A stretch of 57,064 nt of DNA from Lysobacterales bacterium (lineage in GTDB: Bacteria > Pseudomonadota > Gammaproteobacteria > Xanthomonadales > Wenzhouxiangellaceae): NCBI GenBank assembly GCA_002722315.1, contig PBLG01000023.1, positions 1 to 57,064 on the forward strand. Direction: 5' to 3'. The notes under the pieces are model-generated. The model had not been told where the DNA came from, made no database searches, and worked only from the letters and a program-made list of their open reading frames with translations. The position numbers and the translations under genes are program-made. This document shows positions 29,407 to 37,913 of this stretch, in pieces. Each line of letters starts with the position of its first letter. Positions within the stretch are counted from its first letter, which is position 1.

Positions 29407-31140
29407 ATGGAATCGCAGGTGTCATTTTTCCAGAAACTCAAGCAGCGCAACGTGATTCGCGTGGCCATCGGCTACGTGGTCGTTGGCTGGGCGCTGGTGG
29501 AAGCGGCCGAACTGCTGCTTGAGGCCTTCTCCGGCCCTGACTGGGCCATGCGGGCCATTGTGCTGTCGGTGGCCGGCGGCCTTCCCATAGCGCTGATCGT
29601 CTCCTGGATGTTCGAGCTCACCCCTGAAGGGATCAGGCGCGAAGACGGCGTCGATACTTCCGAAGAAGTCCGCTTCAAGGCCCGTACCGGCCGCAAGACG
29701 GACCTCATCATCATGGGGGCCCTGACGCTGGTGGTTAGCTACTTCGTGCTGGAGAAGATCTGGCAGTCCGACGTCGTCCGCGGCGAGCAGCTGCGGGCCA
29801 TCGCCGTGCTGCCGTTTGCCGACATGAGCGCCCGCCGGGACCAGGAGTACTTTGCCGAAGGCCTGACCGTCGAGTTGCTCAACCTGCTGTCACGCAATAC
29901 CGACCTCAGGGTCACCGGCCGAACCTCTGCGTTCCAGTTCAAGGATCACGCTGGCGACTTCAGAACCATCGGCAAGACCCTGGGGGTAGGCACCATCCTG
30001 GAAGGCACGGTGCGGGCGGTGGACAACAATATCCGGATCAGCACCAACCTGATCGACGCCGACCGGGGTCAGACCCTGTGGTCTGCCAACTTCGACCGTC
30101 AGCTCACCAATATCCTGCAGGTGCAGGACGAAATTGCCCGGGCCGTAGTGAAGGAGCTGGAGGGGCAACTGCTCGACATCGCTGAAGAACCCGAACAGCG
30201 GGAGGTGGTGGCCGAAGCCTACCGGGCCTTCCAGCAGGGCAACTACCTGCAGGGCCTGGTGTCGGTGCAAAACCAGGAGCAGGCCATCGACTATTTCAAC
30301 GAAGCCCGTGCGGCCGATCCCGGCTACGCCGAACCCCTGGTAGGCCTGGCCAACGCCAACCTGATGCTGGGCCTGAATCTGGCGTCGCTCGATCCGGAGC
30401 TGGCCATCAGTCAGGCTACGGCCTGGATCGACGAAGCGCTGACGCTCGATGATGAACTGCCTGATGCCTATGTCGCCAGGGCGTTGATCCGGCAGGTCGT
30501 CTCCCAGGACTATGCCGGCGCTGAAATCGACCTCAAGCGGGCGCTGGACATCTATCCCAATCACACCACCGCGCTGCGCAGACTGGGCACCATCTACGGC
30601 CGTTTTGGCCGCTACGACGAGGCCATGGGTTCTTTCCAGCGCATCGTGGACAGGGACCCCCTGAATCACCTGAGCTACTCCAACTACAGCCTCAACGCGC
30701 TGGCCGCCGGCCAGGTGAGTCTGGCCGAGGAAATGATCCGCAAGGTGATCGAGTTCAAGCCCGATTCCGGCTTTGCCCACTACCAGCTGACCAAGGTGCT
30801 GCTGGCCCAGGACAAGGTGGCCGAGGCACGCGAGGCTATCGAAAACGAGACCTCTCCCATCTGGCAGACCATCGGCAACGGCATGATTGCCTGCGCGGCC
30901 GGGGAGACCGAAGAGGCCTATGCTGTCGCCCAGGAGCTCATCGCGCAGCGCGAGGTGTTCAACGCCGCCGAGATTTATGGCCTGTGCGGCGACACCGAAA
31001 TGGTCTTCGAACTGCTCGACCAGGCCGCCGAGGCCCGCGACCCGGCGCTGATTGAAATGAAGCTCAGCTGGCAGCTTGCCTACCTGCGGGACGACCCACG
31101 CTGGCACGCGGTGCTGAAAAAGGTTGGTCTGCCGGTCTGA
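29407..31140 (+). CDS. Membrane-anchored FlgO/TolB-like and TPR protein
   Basis: The 577-residue protein has an N-terminal membrane region with about three helices (about 15-37, 48-70 and 100-118). A FlgO/TolB-N-like domain (about 130-245; AIAVLPFADMS, YFAEGLTVELLNLLS, LEGTVR, GQTLWS) comes next, as found in adenylate cyclase-associated and winged-helix TPR regulators. A C-terminal array of tetratricopeptide-like repeats follows (about 270-570). No cyclase or DNA-binding domain is present, so it is probably a scaffold for protein contacts. I chose ATG 29407 because the frame upstream runs through the MITE-like element. The gene ends 35 bases before the polA tail remnant. Confidence 0.82.
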   Translation: MESQVSFFQKLKQRNVIRVAIGYVVVGWALVEAAELLLEAFSGPDWAMRAIVLSVAGGLPIALIVSWMFELTPEGIRREDGVDTSEEVRFKARTGRKTDLIIMGALTLVVSYFVLEKIWQSDVVRGEQLRAIAVLPFADMSARRDQEYFAEGLTVELLNLLSRNTDLRVTGRTSAFQFKDHAGDFRTIGKTLGVGTILEGTVRAVDNNIRISTNLIDADRGQTLWSANFDRQLTNILQVQDEIARAVVKELEGQLLDIAEEPEQREVVAEAYRAFQQGNYLQGLVSVQNQEQAIDYFNEARAADPGYAEPLVGLANANLMLGLNLASLDPELAISQATAWIDEALTLDDELPDAYVARALIRQVVSQDYAGAEIDLKRALDIYPNHTTALRRLGTIYGRFGRYDEAMGSFQRIVDRDPLNHLSYSNYSLNALAAGQVSLAEEMIRKVIEFKPDSGFAHYQLTKVLLAQDKVAEAREAIENETSPIWQTIGNGMIACAAGETEEAYAVAQELIAQREVFNAAEIYGLCGDTEMVFELLDQAAEARDPALIEMKLSWQLAYLRDDPRWHAVLKKVGLPV

Positions 31141-31175
31141 CTCGCCATCAAGCCCGAGCTCATTGCCCACGAGCC

Positions 31176-31241
31176 GCCGCCGAGCTGGACGTTGAACTGC
31201 TGGTGACAGCCGGGGCGGGCAAGGGGTGGGACAGCGCGCAT
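31176..31241 (+). pseudogene. polA 3'-end remnant
   Basis: These 66 bases align without gaps to 17318-17383 of polA with 57 identities. They would read AAELDVELLVTAGAGKGWDSAH against AAELDVELLVEAGAGKDWDSAH, 20 of 22 residues, and the stop codon is lost (cat-cga instead of cat-tag). Four of the six changed codons are synonymous, as expected of an allele that diverged while functional. The fragment is far too short to be active and marks the far edge of the 13.8-kb block after polA. Confidence 0.92.
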
Positions 31242-31284
31242 CGAGGTCGGCCGGGCTTGCGCGGAAAAATATTTTCATCGCCGC

Positions 31285-31310
31285 GTAACCTTCGGGGTGT
31301 TTCATGCGTC
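31285..31310 (+). promoter_or_regulatory. ECF-type promoter P1
   Basis: gtaacc at 31285-31290 and cgtc at 31307-31310, spaced by 16 bases, fit the -35/-10 pattern of many ECF sigma promoters. An A/T-rich stretch (gaaaaatatttt) lies upstream, as at P2. It would drive the small frame at 31344. Confidence 0.55.
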
Positions 31311-31343
31311 TAGTAAACAAGCGCATACCCAGGGCAGAAGGCC

Positions 31344-31517
31344 ATGAATACCACCGCATTGCTGTCGCGAATGTTCGACCGCTGGTACCGGCGGCAGATC
31401 GCCCGCCAGCATCTGCTCGGCCAGGTCCGCCTGGTCGGTCGGCGAATCGAGCCCGGTCCGCGCCGCGGGACCGACCGAAAAGACCCTCCCGGCGCCGGCC
31501 GCCGCCGGCCGGCCTGA
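31344..31517 (+). CDS. Possible small basic protein (57 aa)
   Basis: The frame encodes a very basic peptide beginning MNTTALLSRMFDRWYRRQIARQ, with an arginine-rich C-terminus. The first 25 residues could form an amphipathic helix, somewhat like small DUF1127-type proteins, but no real family match is visible. The support is its place 33 bases after an ECF-like promoter and before the sigma gene. The ribosome binding site (agaagg) is very close to the ATG. It could equally be untranslated leader. Confidence 0.35.
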   Translation: MNTTALLSRMFDRWYRRQIARQHLLGQVRLVGRRIEPGPRRGTDRKDPPGAGRRRPA

Positions 31518-31647
31518 TACCGGCCGTCCGGCCCTTGCCGAGCGCCGTTTCCGTATTGAAGTAAGCCTCGCGCCGAAAGCCCCATTTCACCCACCGACGC
31601 CCCACCTGCTGTTTCGCAATCTCTAGGTAAAAAGTTGCCGCCGCGCT

Positions 31648-31672
31648 GTAACCTCTGATCGGGTCCCGCGTA
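31648..31672 (+). promoter_or_regulatory. ECF-type promoter P2 of the sigma gene (autoregulation)
   Basis: gtaacc at 31648-31653 and cgta at 31669-31672, spaced by 15 bases, resemble P1. An A-run (gtaaaaag) lies upstream. The position just before the sigma gene suggests autoregulation. The leader would be very short, because the ATG is at 31682. Confidence 0.5.
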
Positions 31673-31681
31673 TATACGGGT

Positions 31682-32203
31682 ATGAAGCGTCGTTTCGAAC
31701 AACTCGTCGACCAGCACGGCAGCCGGCTCTACCAGCTGGCGCGGCTGATGCTGGGGCGAGACGACGAGGCCGAGGATGTCGCGCAGGAAACGCTGGTCAA
31801 GCTGTGGCGCAACGTCGACAGCCTGCACGCGGGCCAGGAGCTTTCCTGGCTGATTACCTGTACGAGAAATGCCTGCCTGGACATTCTCCGCGGCCGGACG
31901 CGAACGCGCGGTCTGCTGCGGCTGGTGGCCAGCGAGCACAAGGCGCTGGGGCCTGCCGACGACAGGGGGCCCGGCGATGAATTCGACAGCGACGAGCGGG
32001 CCCGCGAACTGCGCGCGGCGCTGGCCGAAATACCGGAACCGGGTCGGTCGCTGCTGATACTTCGCGATATCCAGGAGCTCGATGTCGCGACGGTGGCAGC
32101 CACGCTGGAGCTTTCCGAAAACCAGGTCAAGGTCTACACGTTCAGGGCGCGCCGCCAGCTGCGGCACCGCCTCGAGGAGGAATCCGATGCACAAGTCGCA
32201 TGA
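31682..32203 (+). CDS. ECF-family RNA polymerase sigma factor
   Basis: The 173-residue protein has sigma region 2 (about 1-70; DEAEDVAQETLVKLWRN, SWLITCTRNACLDILR) and region 4 (about 110-165; LLILRDIQELDVATVAATLELSENQVKVYTFRARRQLRHRL), and lacks regions 1 and 3, as in group IV sigma factors. It would direct RNA polymerase to stress or envelope promoters, probably P1 and P2 just upstream. The next gene overlaps its 3' end by 17 bases and likely encodes its anti-sigma factor. Confidence 0.93.
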   Translation: MKRRFEQLVDQHGSRLYQLARLMLGRDDEAEDVAQETLVKLWRNVDSLHAGQELSWLITCTRNACLDILRGRTRTRGLLRLVASEHKALGPADDRGPGDEFDSDERARELRAALAEIPEPGRSLLILRDIQELDVATVAATLELSENQVKVYTFRARRQLRHRLEEESDAQVA

Positions 32204-32672
32204 TCCGTTCGAACGGGATCTCGAGCGCGCCAATGCGCTGGAGAACAGCCGCAGCGCCCCGCGCGAGCCCGAGCTGGCCGCCGACTGGACGCTGAAACGC
32301 GAATTGGCCGGCCTCGGCGCCGCCGAACTCCCGGAGGCCGTCAAGGCCCGTGCCCGCCGCGCCGCGGTCGTGCAGCAACGCGGTCCCTGGCTGCTGGGTA
32401 TCGCTGCGGCGCTGGTGGCGGCCGTGGTCGTGACCGTGGTGCTGCAGTCGCCGGCGGAGACTCCGTCGCCATCCGTCGTCACGCCGACGGCCCGCGACCT
32501 GGCCGAACTGCAGTTTGCTTTCGACACCATCAATCGCACCGGCAAGCGTGCCGTGGCGATGGCCGGTCGTGAAGTGCAGGCGAGCCTGGCCATGCCCGAC
32601 CTTGGCCTGGCCGAGTTGCCCTACGCCGGGTACATCCGGCCGTATTTCGAACGACCCGATCGCTCGGGATGA
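32187..32672 (+). CDS. Putative membrane anti-sigma factor
   Basis: The 161-residue protein has a cytoplasmic N-terminal part (about 1-70), one membrane helix (about 70-90, GIAAALVAAVVVTVV), and a short periplasmic C-terminal part. It overlaps the sigma gene by 17 bases, a sign of translational coupling typical of sigma/anti-sigma pairs. No zinc-binding anti-sigma motif is present, so the assignment rests on position and topology. The start is the ATG at 32187, inside the end of the sigma gene, with gaggagg upstream. Confidence 0.7.
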   Translation: MHKSHDPFERDLERANALENSRSAPREPELAADWTLKRELAGLGAAELPEAVKARARRAAVVQQRGPWLLGIAAALVAAVVVTVVLQSPAETPSPSVVTPTARDLAELQFAFDTINRTGKRAVAMAGREVQASLAMPDLGLAELPYAGYIRPYFERPDRSG

Positions 32673-32737
32673 GCCCTTTCTTCGCTTTGTCTTTTCGAAA
32701 CGACCAAACGACCAAACGACCAACAAGGAGCAATGTA

Positions 32738-33322
32738 ATGAAAATCGCACTACGAACCGCTTTCCTGTCGACCCTGCTGCTGGCTTCGAGCGCATTCGCC
32801 CAGTCCGGCGATATCGGCCGGGTGGATCTCAACCCGATCGCCGACGCCATCGGCGCGACGCCCAAGGTCAACCTGAACTTCGGCCCGGCAATGATGAAGG
32901 GCTTCGCCGAGAGCTTTCGCGGCAGCAACGCGGAGATGGCCGGCATCATCGATTCCATCGCCGGACTGCGCCTGATGGTGTTCGAGGATCTCGATACTTC
33001 CGGCGCACGCGCCCAGGTCGACGCAATCACCGGCGACCTGAACACCGCCGGCTGGACGCCCGCCATGGAGGTTCGCGACGGTGATTCCCACGTCGACCTG
33101 TTCCTCAACGAATCGGAGAATTTCGTCGAGGGCCTGGTCCTGATGGTGCTGGACGGTGATGACACGGCCGTGTTCGCCAACATCTACGGCGATATCGATC
33201 CGGTGGTCATCGGCAAGCTGATCGGCAGCGGCAACGCGCTCGGCGGCGTCAACTTCGACGACCTGGCCAGCCAGTTCCAGTCGATGTCCGGCGGCGACGC
33301 CGACGCCGAAGACGAGGGCTGA
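32738..33322 (+). CDS. DUF4252 family exported protein
   Basis: The 194-residue protein has a signal peptide (about 1-21, SSAFAQ) followed by a DUF4252-like body (GLRLMVFEDLD, LNTAGWTPAMEVRDGD, VEGLVLMVLDGDDTAVFANIYGDID). This family commonly sits with ECF sigma and anti-sigma genes, as here. Its function is unknown; a periplasmic role linked to the sigma circuit is inference. I chose ATG 32738 with aaggag 10 bases upstream. A gaccaaac tandem repeat precedes it (32701-32718). It is the last gene before a strong terminator. Confidence 0.85.
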   Translation: MKIALRTAFLSTLLLASSAFAQSGDIGRVDLNPIADAIGATPKVNLNFGPAMMKGFAESFRGSNAEMAGIIDSIAGLRLMVFEDLDTSGARAQVDAITGDLNTAGWTPAMEVRDGDSHVDLFLNESENFVEGLVLMVLDGDDTAVFANIYGDIDPVVIGKLIGSGNALGGVNFDDLASQFQSMSGGDADAEDEG

Positions 33323-33378
33323 TCGGGTAGGGTTTTTCGGGCGGCCAGTTCGTTGACTCGCTGGTCGCCCGTCTCCCG

Positions 33379-33414
33379 GACCGCCGTTCCCACTGGGTTC
33401 GGCGGTCTTTTTTT
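33379..33414 (+). terminator. Rho-independent terminator of the ECF operon
   Basis: gaccgccg pairs with cggcggtc around a 13-base loop, followed by seven T. It lies 57 bases after the DUF4252 stop and before glmU. Confidence 0.9.
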
Positions 33415-33573
33415 GGATTGGCGCGGCTCGAATCGCGATCGGTCCAGGGCGCGGGAATTCCGTTTTCCTGCCTGTACTCGCTTCTCGACGACCTCCGGCG
33501 GTCGCTGGTCCGTGCAGCGATTCGATCCACCGGATATGCTTGCCGGCATGACCGCAGTGGAATGGACACGCAA

Positions 33574-34950
33574 ATGACCGAGAAACCCCTGCATCTCGTC
33601 GTGCTCGCCGCCGGCGAAGGCAAGCGGATGAACTCCGGGCTGCCCAAGGTGCTTCAGCCGATCGCCGGGAAACCCATGCTGGCGCACCTGCTGGACGCCG
33701 CGCTCGAACTTTCGCCGGCGCGCGTACACGTGGTCGTGGGCCACGGCGCCGACCAGGTTTCGGCGATGCTCGCGTCGCTTGCCGACGATCGGATTGTCAC
33801 GGTGACCCAGCGCGAGCGCCTGGGTACCGGGCACGCGGTCTTGCAGGCGATGGGTGAAATCCCGGAATCGGCCCGCGTGATGGTGCTGCCCGGAGACATG
33901 CCGCTGGTGCGCCCGGAGACCCTGGTCGAATTCTCCACGCTCGCCGCGCCGCTTGCAGTGCTCAGCTTCCAGGCGCCGGACCCTCACGGCTACGGTCGCA
34001 TCCTCCGAGACCCGGACGGTCGGGTCGTGGGCATTCGCGAGCAGCGCGACGCCAGCGAGGCCGAGGCGCGCATCACCGAGGTCAACAGCGGGGTGCTGGC
34101 CGCCGACGCCGATCGTCTTAACGACTGGCTGGACCGGCTGGACAACGACAACAGCCAGGGCGAGTACTACCTGACCGACTGCATAGGCCTGGCCGCCGGA
34201 GACGGCGCGGCCGTCGAAGCGATGTGCTGCAACGACCCGGAGGAGACGCTGGGGGCCAACAACATGCGCCAGCTGGCCGATCTCGACCGGGCACTGCAGC
34301 GGCGCAGGCGCAACGCACTGATGGATGCCGGTGTGCGCATGCCCGACCCGGATTCGGTCCAGGTTCGCGGGCGCGTATCGGCCGGCCGCGACGTGGTCAT
34401 CGAGCCCGGCGCGGTGCTCGAAGGCGACGTCAGCCTGGGCGATGGGGTGATCGTAGGCGTCGGCTGCACGCTTCGCGAGGCGCGCCTGGCCGCGGGCACC
34501 CGGCTCGAGCCTTACTGCGTGCTCGATGGCGCCGAGACCACCGGCGCCTGCACCGTGGGGCCGTTCGCCCGGCTCCGGCCCGGCACGGTGCTGGCCGCCG
34601 GGGTGCGCATCGGCAATTTCGTCGAGACCAAGAACGCGGTGTTCGGCGAGGGCGCCAAGGCCAACCATCTGAGCTACGCCGGCGACGCCGAAATCGGCGC
34701 GCACGCCAACCTGGGCGCCGGCACCATCACCTGCAACTACGACGGCGCCAACAAGCACCGCACGATCATCGGCGAGGACGCTTTCATCGGCTCGAACTCG
34801 GCGCTGGTGGCGCCGGTCGTCATCGGTGATCGCGCCACGGTGGGCGCCGGCAGCGTGGTGACCGGCGAGGCGCCCGCCGACGCGCTGACCGTGGCCAGGG
34901 CCCGCGCGCGCAGTATTCCGGGCTGGAAAAGGCCGGTCAAGAAGAACTGA
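33574..34950 (+). CDS. glmU: Bifunctional UDP-N-acetylglucosamine pyrophosphorylase / glucosamine-1-phosphate N-acetyltransferase
   Basis: Makes UDP-GlcNAc for peptidoglycan and lipopolysaccharide. The 458 residues match E. coli (456). The N-terminal nucleotidyltransferase carries LAAGEGKRMNSGLPKVLQ (about 12-29), GTGHAV and the metal site region LPGDMP. The C-terminal left-handed beta-helix acetyltransferase has hexapeptide repeats and the active-site segment NFVETKNA...KANHLSYAGDA. I chose ATG 33574; an in-frame ATG at 33562 is possible. Downstream genes are on the same strand. Confidence 0.96.
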   Translation: MTEKPLHLVVLAAGEGKRMNSGLPKVLQPIAGKPMLAHLLDAALELSPARVHVVVGHGADQVSAMLASLADDRIVTVTQRERLGTGHAVLQAMGEIPESARVMVLPGDMPLVRPETLVEFSTLAAPLAVLSFQAPDPHGYGRILRDPDGRVVGIREQRDASEAEARITEVNSGVLAADADRLNDWLDRLDNDNSQGEYYLTDCIGLAAGDGAAVEAMCCNDPEETLGANNMRQLADLDRALQRRRRNALMDAGVRMPDPDSVQVRGRVSAGRDVVIEPGAVLEGDVSLGDGVIVGVGCTLREARLAAGTRLEPYCVLDGAETTGACTVGPFARLRPGTVLAAGVRIGNFVETKNAVFGEGAKANHLSYAGDAEIGAHANLGAGTITCNYDGANKHRTIIGEDAFIGSNSALVAPVVIGDRATVGAGSVVTGEAPADALTVARARARSIPGWKRPVKKN

Positions 34951-35057
34951 AATCGCCGCTTCCCGGGTGCGATCGAGCCGCACGATGGGGTGGCACCGGC
35001 GCGGCGGCTGCGGTATTCTCTTGTGCTCGGAATGATTACTGGAAAGATTGACCGCCA

Positions 35058-35459
35058 ATGCGCAGACGCCATCGCCCGGAAGACGAAGCCGAAATCAACA
35101 TCACGCCGATGCTCGACGTGGTGTTCATCATGCTGATTTTCTTCATCGTGACCACCTCCTTCGTCCGCGAGAAGGGCCTGGATATTTCGCGTCCGCAGAA
35201 GAGCGACCAGCAGCAGGTCGAGGAAGACGTCGGCCAGATCCTGGTCGAGATCGACTCGCTGAGCCAGATCACGGTCAACAAGCGCGAGGTCAGCAACAAC
35301 GCAGTGCGCGCCAACCTCGAGCGCGAGCGTGCGCAGCAGCCCAAGGCGCCGCTGATCATCGCCTCGCATCCGGACGCCGACACCAATTCGCTGGTCACCG
35401 TGCTGGATGCGGCCAACATCATCGGAATCGACAACATCAGCGTCGCGACAACAAGGTAG
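35058..35459 (+). CDS. exbD: ExbD/TolR-family biopolymer transport protein
   Basis: The 133-residue protein has a short cytoplasmic tail (EINITPMLDVVFIML, with the conserved aspartate of the family in the membrane helix at about 15-40) and a periplasmic domain. It belongs with ExbB-type partners in proton-motive-force coupling to outer-membrane transport. No exbB or tonB gene is adjacent in this window, so its partner is elsewhere. It precedes the DUF4870 gene by 7 bases. Confidence 0.9.
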   Translation: MRRRHRPEDEAEINITPMLDVVFIMLIFFIVTTSFVREKGLDISRPQKSDQQQVEEDVGQILVEIDSLSQITVNKREVSNNAVRANLERERAQQPKAPLIIASHPDADTNSLVTVLDAANIIGIDNISVATTR

Positions 35460-35466
35460 GCAAGTC

Positions 35467-35856
35467 ATGAGCGAATACGACCCGATCGAATCTACCCCGA
35501 CTTCACCCGAAGCCGAAAAGGAATTGCGGCTGTGGGCGACCATTCTGCACCTGTCGCTGCTGGCCGGGCTCGTCATCCCGTTTGGCGGGCTGCTGGTGCC
35601 CGTGGTGATCTACTTCGTCAAGAAAGACGACGTCCCCGGTCTGGAGCCCCACTGGCACGTGGTGCTCAACTGGCTGCTCAGCGCACTCATCTACGCGGTG
35701 ATCTGCTTCGTGCTGATGATCCTCCTGATCGGTTTCATCCTGATCTGGGCGCTCGGACTGCTGGCCTTGATTTTCCCGATCATCGGTGCCATAAAGGCCA
35801 ATGACGGGGAAGTGTGGAGCTACCCGCTTTCCATCCGTTTTTTCGGCCGCGAGTGA
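35467..35856 (+). CDS. DUF4870 domain membrane protein
   Basis: The 129-residue protein has a polar N-terminus and about three membrane helices (about 25-48, 67-85, 86-108). It carries the DUF4870 pattern (LWATILHLSLLAG, GGLLVPVVIYFVKKDD, HWHVVLNWLLS, PIIGAIKANDGE). The function is unknown. It starts 7 bases after exbD and is probably co-transcribed. I chose ATG 35467; a longer frame from 35407 overlaps exbD. Confidence 0.87.
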   Translation: MSEYDPIESTPTSPEAEKELRLWATILHLSLLAGLVIPFGGLLVPVVIYFVKKDDVPGLEPHWHVVLNWLLSALIYAVICFVLMILLIGFILIWALGLLALIFPIIGAIKANDGEVWSYPLSIRFFGRE

Positions 35857-35896
35857 GCGGCCTTCGGCACCGCCCCAACCCGGGCCACTCCAATAT

Positions 35897-37033
35897 ATGA
35901 AAACTGAATCCAAGCCAGCCCTCCTGTGGGGCAACACCTTCTTCTTTGCGCTATTCAACCTGCTGGCCGTGACCGCGGTCCCGTTATGGGGCGTGGTCCA
36001 CGGCTACAGCGGCATTGCCTGGATCGCGTTCGCGGTCCTGCTGATGCTCGGCGGCATGAGCATCACCACCGGCTACCACCGGATGTGGTCGCACCGCACC
36101 TTCAAGGCGCGCTGGCCGGTTCGCCTGGCGCTGGCGCTTTTCGGCGGCATGGCGCTGCAGAACAGCATTTACGTGTGGGCTGCTCGCCATCGCATCCACC
36201 ACCGCTACGTCGACGACGTCGAGCGTGATCCGCATTCGATCAAGTCCGGCTTCTGGCACGCCCATATCGGCTGGATGCTGCGCGCGTGGCCGACCAGCGA
36301 GATCGACTTCTCCCAGGTCCGGGATCTCGAGCGCGACCCGATCGTGATGTGGCAGCACCGGCATTACTGGAAACTGGTCTGGACCATGAACCTCGGCATT
36401 CCGGTGGCGCTGGGCTGGATGACCGGCGATATCCTCGGCATGCTGCTGCTGGCCGGCGTTCTGCGCCTGGTCGTCAGCCACCACTTCACGTTCTTCATCA
36501 ACTCGCTGGCCCACACCTGGGGCAAGCGGCCGTACAGCGAAGAAAACACCGCGGTCGACAACGGGCTGATCGCCCTGGTGACCTGGGGCGAGGGTTATCA
36601 CAATTATCACCACGCGTTCCAGTCCGACTACCGCAACGGCATCCGCTGGTGGCAGTATGATCCGTCGAAGTGGCTGATCAACTCGCTGGCATGGGTCGGC
36701 ATGGTCACCGATCGCAAGCGTACCCCCTGGTTCCGCATCCAGCGCGCCCGCCTGACCATGGAATTCGCCAGGCTCAAGCAGCGTGCCGAGGGCGAGGGCA
36801 TCCAGGAAAGCTGGCGCGAGTTGTTCGAGCGCGAATACCAGCAGTTCCGCGAGACCATCGGTGAATGGCAGGCCATCCAGATGCGCAAGGTCGAAAACGG
36901 CGCCGAGGTGCTGCGCGACCGCTGGCACCAGACCGAACTGCGGACTTCGCTCAAGGAGCTGGAGTTCCGGCTGAAGATGCAGCACAAGCGGCTGCGCGCG
37001 CTGACCACCATCATCACGCCCGAAACGGCCTGA
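35897..37033 (+). CDS. Acyl-CoA/fatty-acid desaturase
   Basis: The 378-residue membrane protein has the three histidine boxes of the delta-9 desaturase family: HRMWSH (61-66), HRIHH (98-102) and HNYHH (235-239). They bind a di-iron centre. Membrane helices flank the boxes. It should introduce a cis double bond into acyl chains. After the catalytic domain about 110 residues (about 265-378) are strongly charged and helical, a likely coiled coil, longer than the catalytic core needs. I chose ATG 35897; a longer frame begins at 35801 inside the previous gene. Confidence 0.92.
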   Translation: MKTESKPALLWGNTFFFALFNLLAVTAVPLWGVVHGYSGIAWIAFAVLLMLGGMSITTGYHRMWSHRTFKARWPVRLALALFGGMALQNSIYVWAARHRIHHRYVDDVERDPHSIKSGFWHAHIGWMLRAWPTSEIDFSQVRDLERDPIVMWQHRHYWKLVWTMNLGIPVALGWMTGDILGMLLLAGVLRLVVSHHFTFFINSLAHTWGKRPYSEENTAVDNGLIALVTWGEGYHNYHHAFQSDYRNGIRWWQYDPSKWLINSLAWVGMVTDRKRTPWFRIQRARLTMEFARLKQRAEGEGIQESWRELFEREYQQFRETIGEWQAIQMRKVENGAEVLRDRWHQTELRTSLKELEFRLKMQHKRLRALTTIITPETA

Positions 37034-37087
37034 TAGCCGGTCATTAGATAGCCATTCCGCCGCGACCGGCCCCCGGCCGGTAGCGCG

Positions 37088-37900
37088 TCAGCCGGCGTCC
37101 CGTTCGGGGGTGGCCGGCAATCCGAAGAATTTTCGCGCGTTGGCGCTGGTCTGTTCGGCCAGTACCTCCGGCGAAATCCCCCTGAGCGCCGCCACCGTCC
37201 CGCCGATCCACGGCAGCCAGCACGGCTCGTTTCGATGCGTACGCGCCTTGGGTCGCAGGTTGCGCGGTTTCAGGTAGGGCGCGTCGGTCTCCAGCATCAA
37301 ACGATCTGACGGGATCTCGCTGACGATCTCCTTGAGCGGCCGGCCGCGACGCTCGTCGCAGATCCAGCCGGTGACGCCGATGTGGCAATCCAGGTCCAGG
37401 TAGTCGAACATCGCGCGGCGGGTGTCGGTGAAGCAGTGCACCACGACCGGGCCCAGGCGATCCCGGAACTCGGCCAGCATCGCGCGGAAATCATCGTGGG
37501 CGTCGCGCTGGTGCAGAAATACCGGCTTGCCGCAGACTTCGGCCAGCGCCAGCTGCCTTTCGAAGGCGCGCTGCTGAACGGGCCGGGGCGCAATATCGCG
37601 GAAATAGTCCAGGCCGCATTCGCCGACTGCCGCTATCAGGTCGTCGCCATGCAGCTGTCCCAGGCGGGCAATCGCATCGTCGTCGACCTCGGCGGCCAGG
37701 TGTGGATGCACCCCGGCCGTGGCGCGCATGCGCTCCGGGTCCCGGCGCGCCAATGCCAGCGCTCGCTCGCTGCCGGCCACCGATGCCCCGGTGAGCACCA
37801 GTTGAACGACGCCGGCGGCGACGGCCCGCTCGACGACTTCGTCACGGTCGCTGTCGAAACTTTCATGGCCGAGGTTGCAGCCGATGTCGATCCATTGCAT
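37088..37900 (-). CDS. tatD: TatD family metal-dependent DNase
   Basis: The 270-residue protein matches TatD of E. coli along its length: DIGCNLGHESF at the N-terminus, TAGVHPH, GECGLDY, FLHQRDAHDDF, VHCFT, TGWICDERRG, ETDAPYL and HRNEP. These provide the amidohydrolase-type metal ligands of a 3'-5' deoxyribonuclease. The first motif reads DIGCNL instead of D-HCH, which is normal for the TatD subgroup. I chose ATG 37900 (MQWIDIG) because the longer frame to 37960 has no family support. It follows the membrane protein gene on the same strand by 13 bases. Confidence 0.92.
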   Translation of the reverse strand: MQWIDIGCNLGHESFDSDRDEVVERAVAAGVVQLVLTGASVAGSERALALARRDPERMRATAGVHPHLAAEVDDDAIARLGQLHGDDLIAAVGECGLDYFRDIAPRPVQQRAFERQLALAEVCGKPVFLHQRDAHDDFRAMLAEFRDRLGPVVVHCFTDTRRAMFDYLDLDCHIGVTGWICDERRGRPLKEIVSEIPSDRLMLETDAPYLKPRNLRPKARTHRNEPCWLPWIGGTVAALRGISPEVLAEQTSANARKFFGLPATPERDAG

Positions 37901-37913
37901 TCGGGTTACCGGT

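Larger units (their letters stand above)
31141..31681. other. Intergenic region: polA tail remnant and twin ECF-type promoters
   Basis: The stretch holds a polA 3'-end remnant (31176-31241), two promoter-like sites with GTAACC and CGTC/CGTA elements (31285-31310 and 31648-31672), and a possible 57-codon gene (31344-31517). Bases 31518-31640 show nothing I can assign. Confidence 0.6.
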
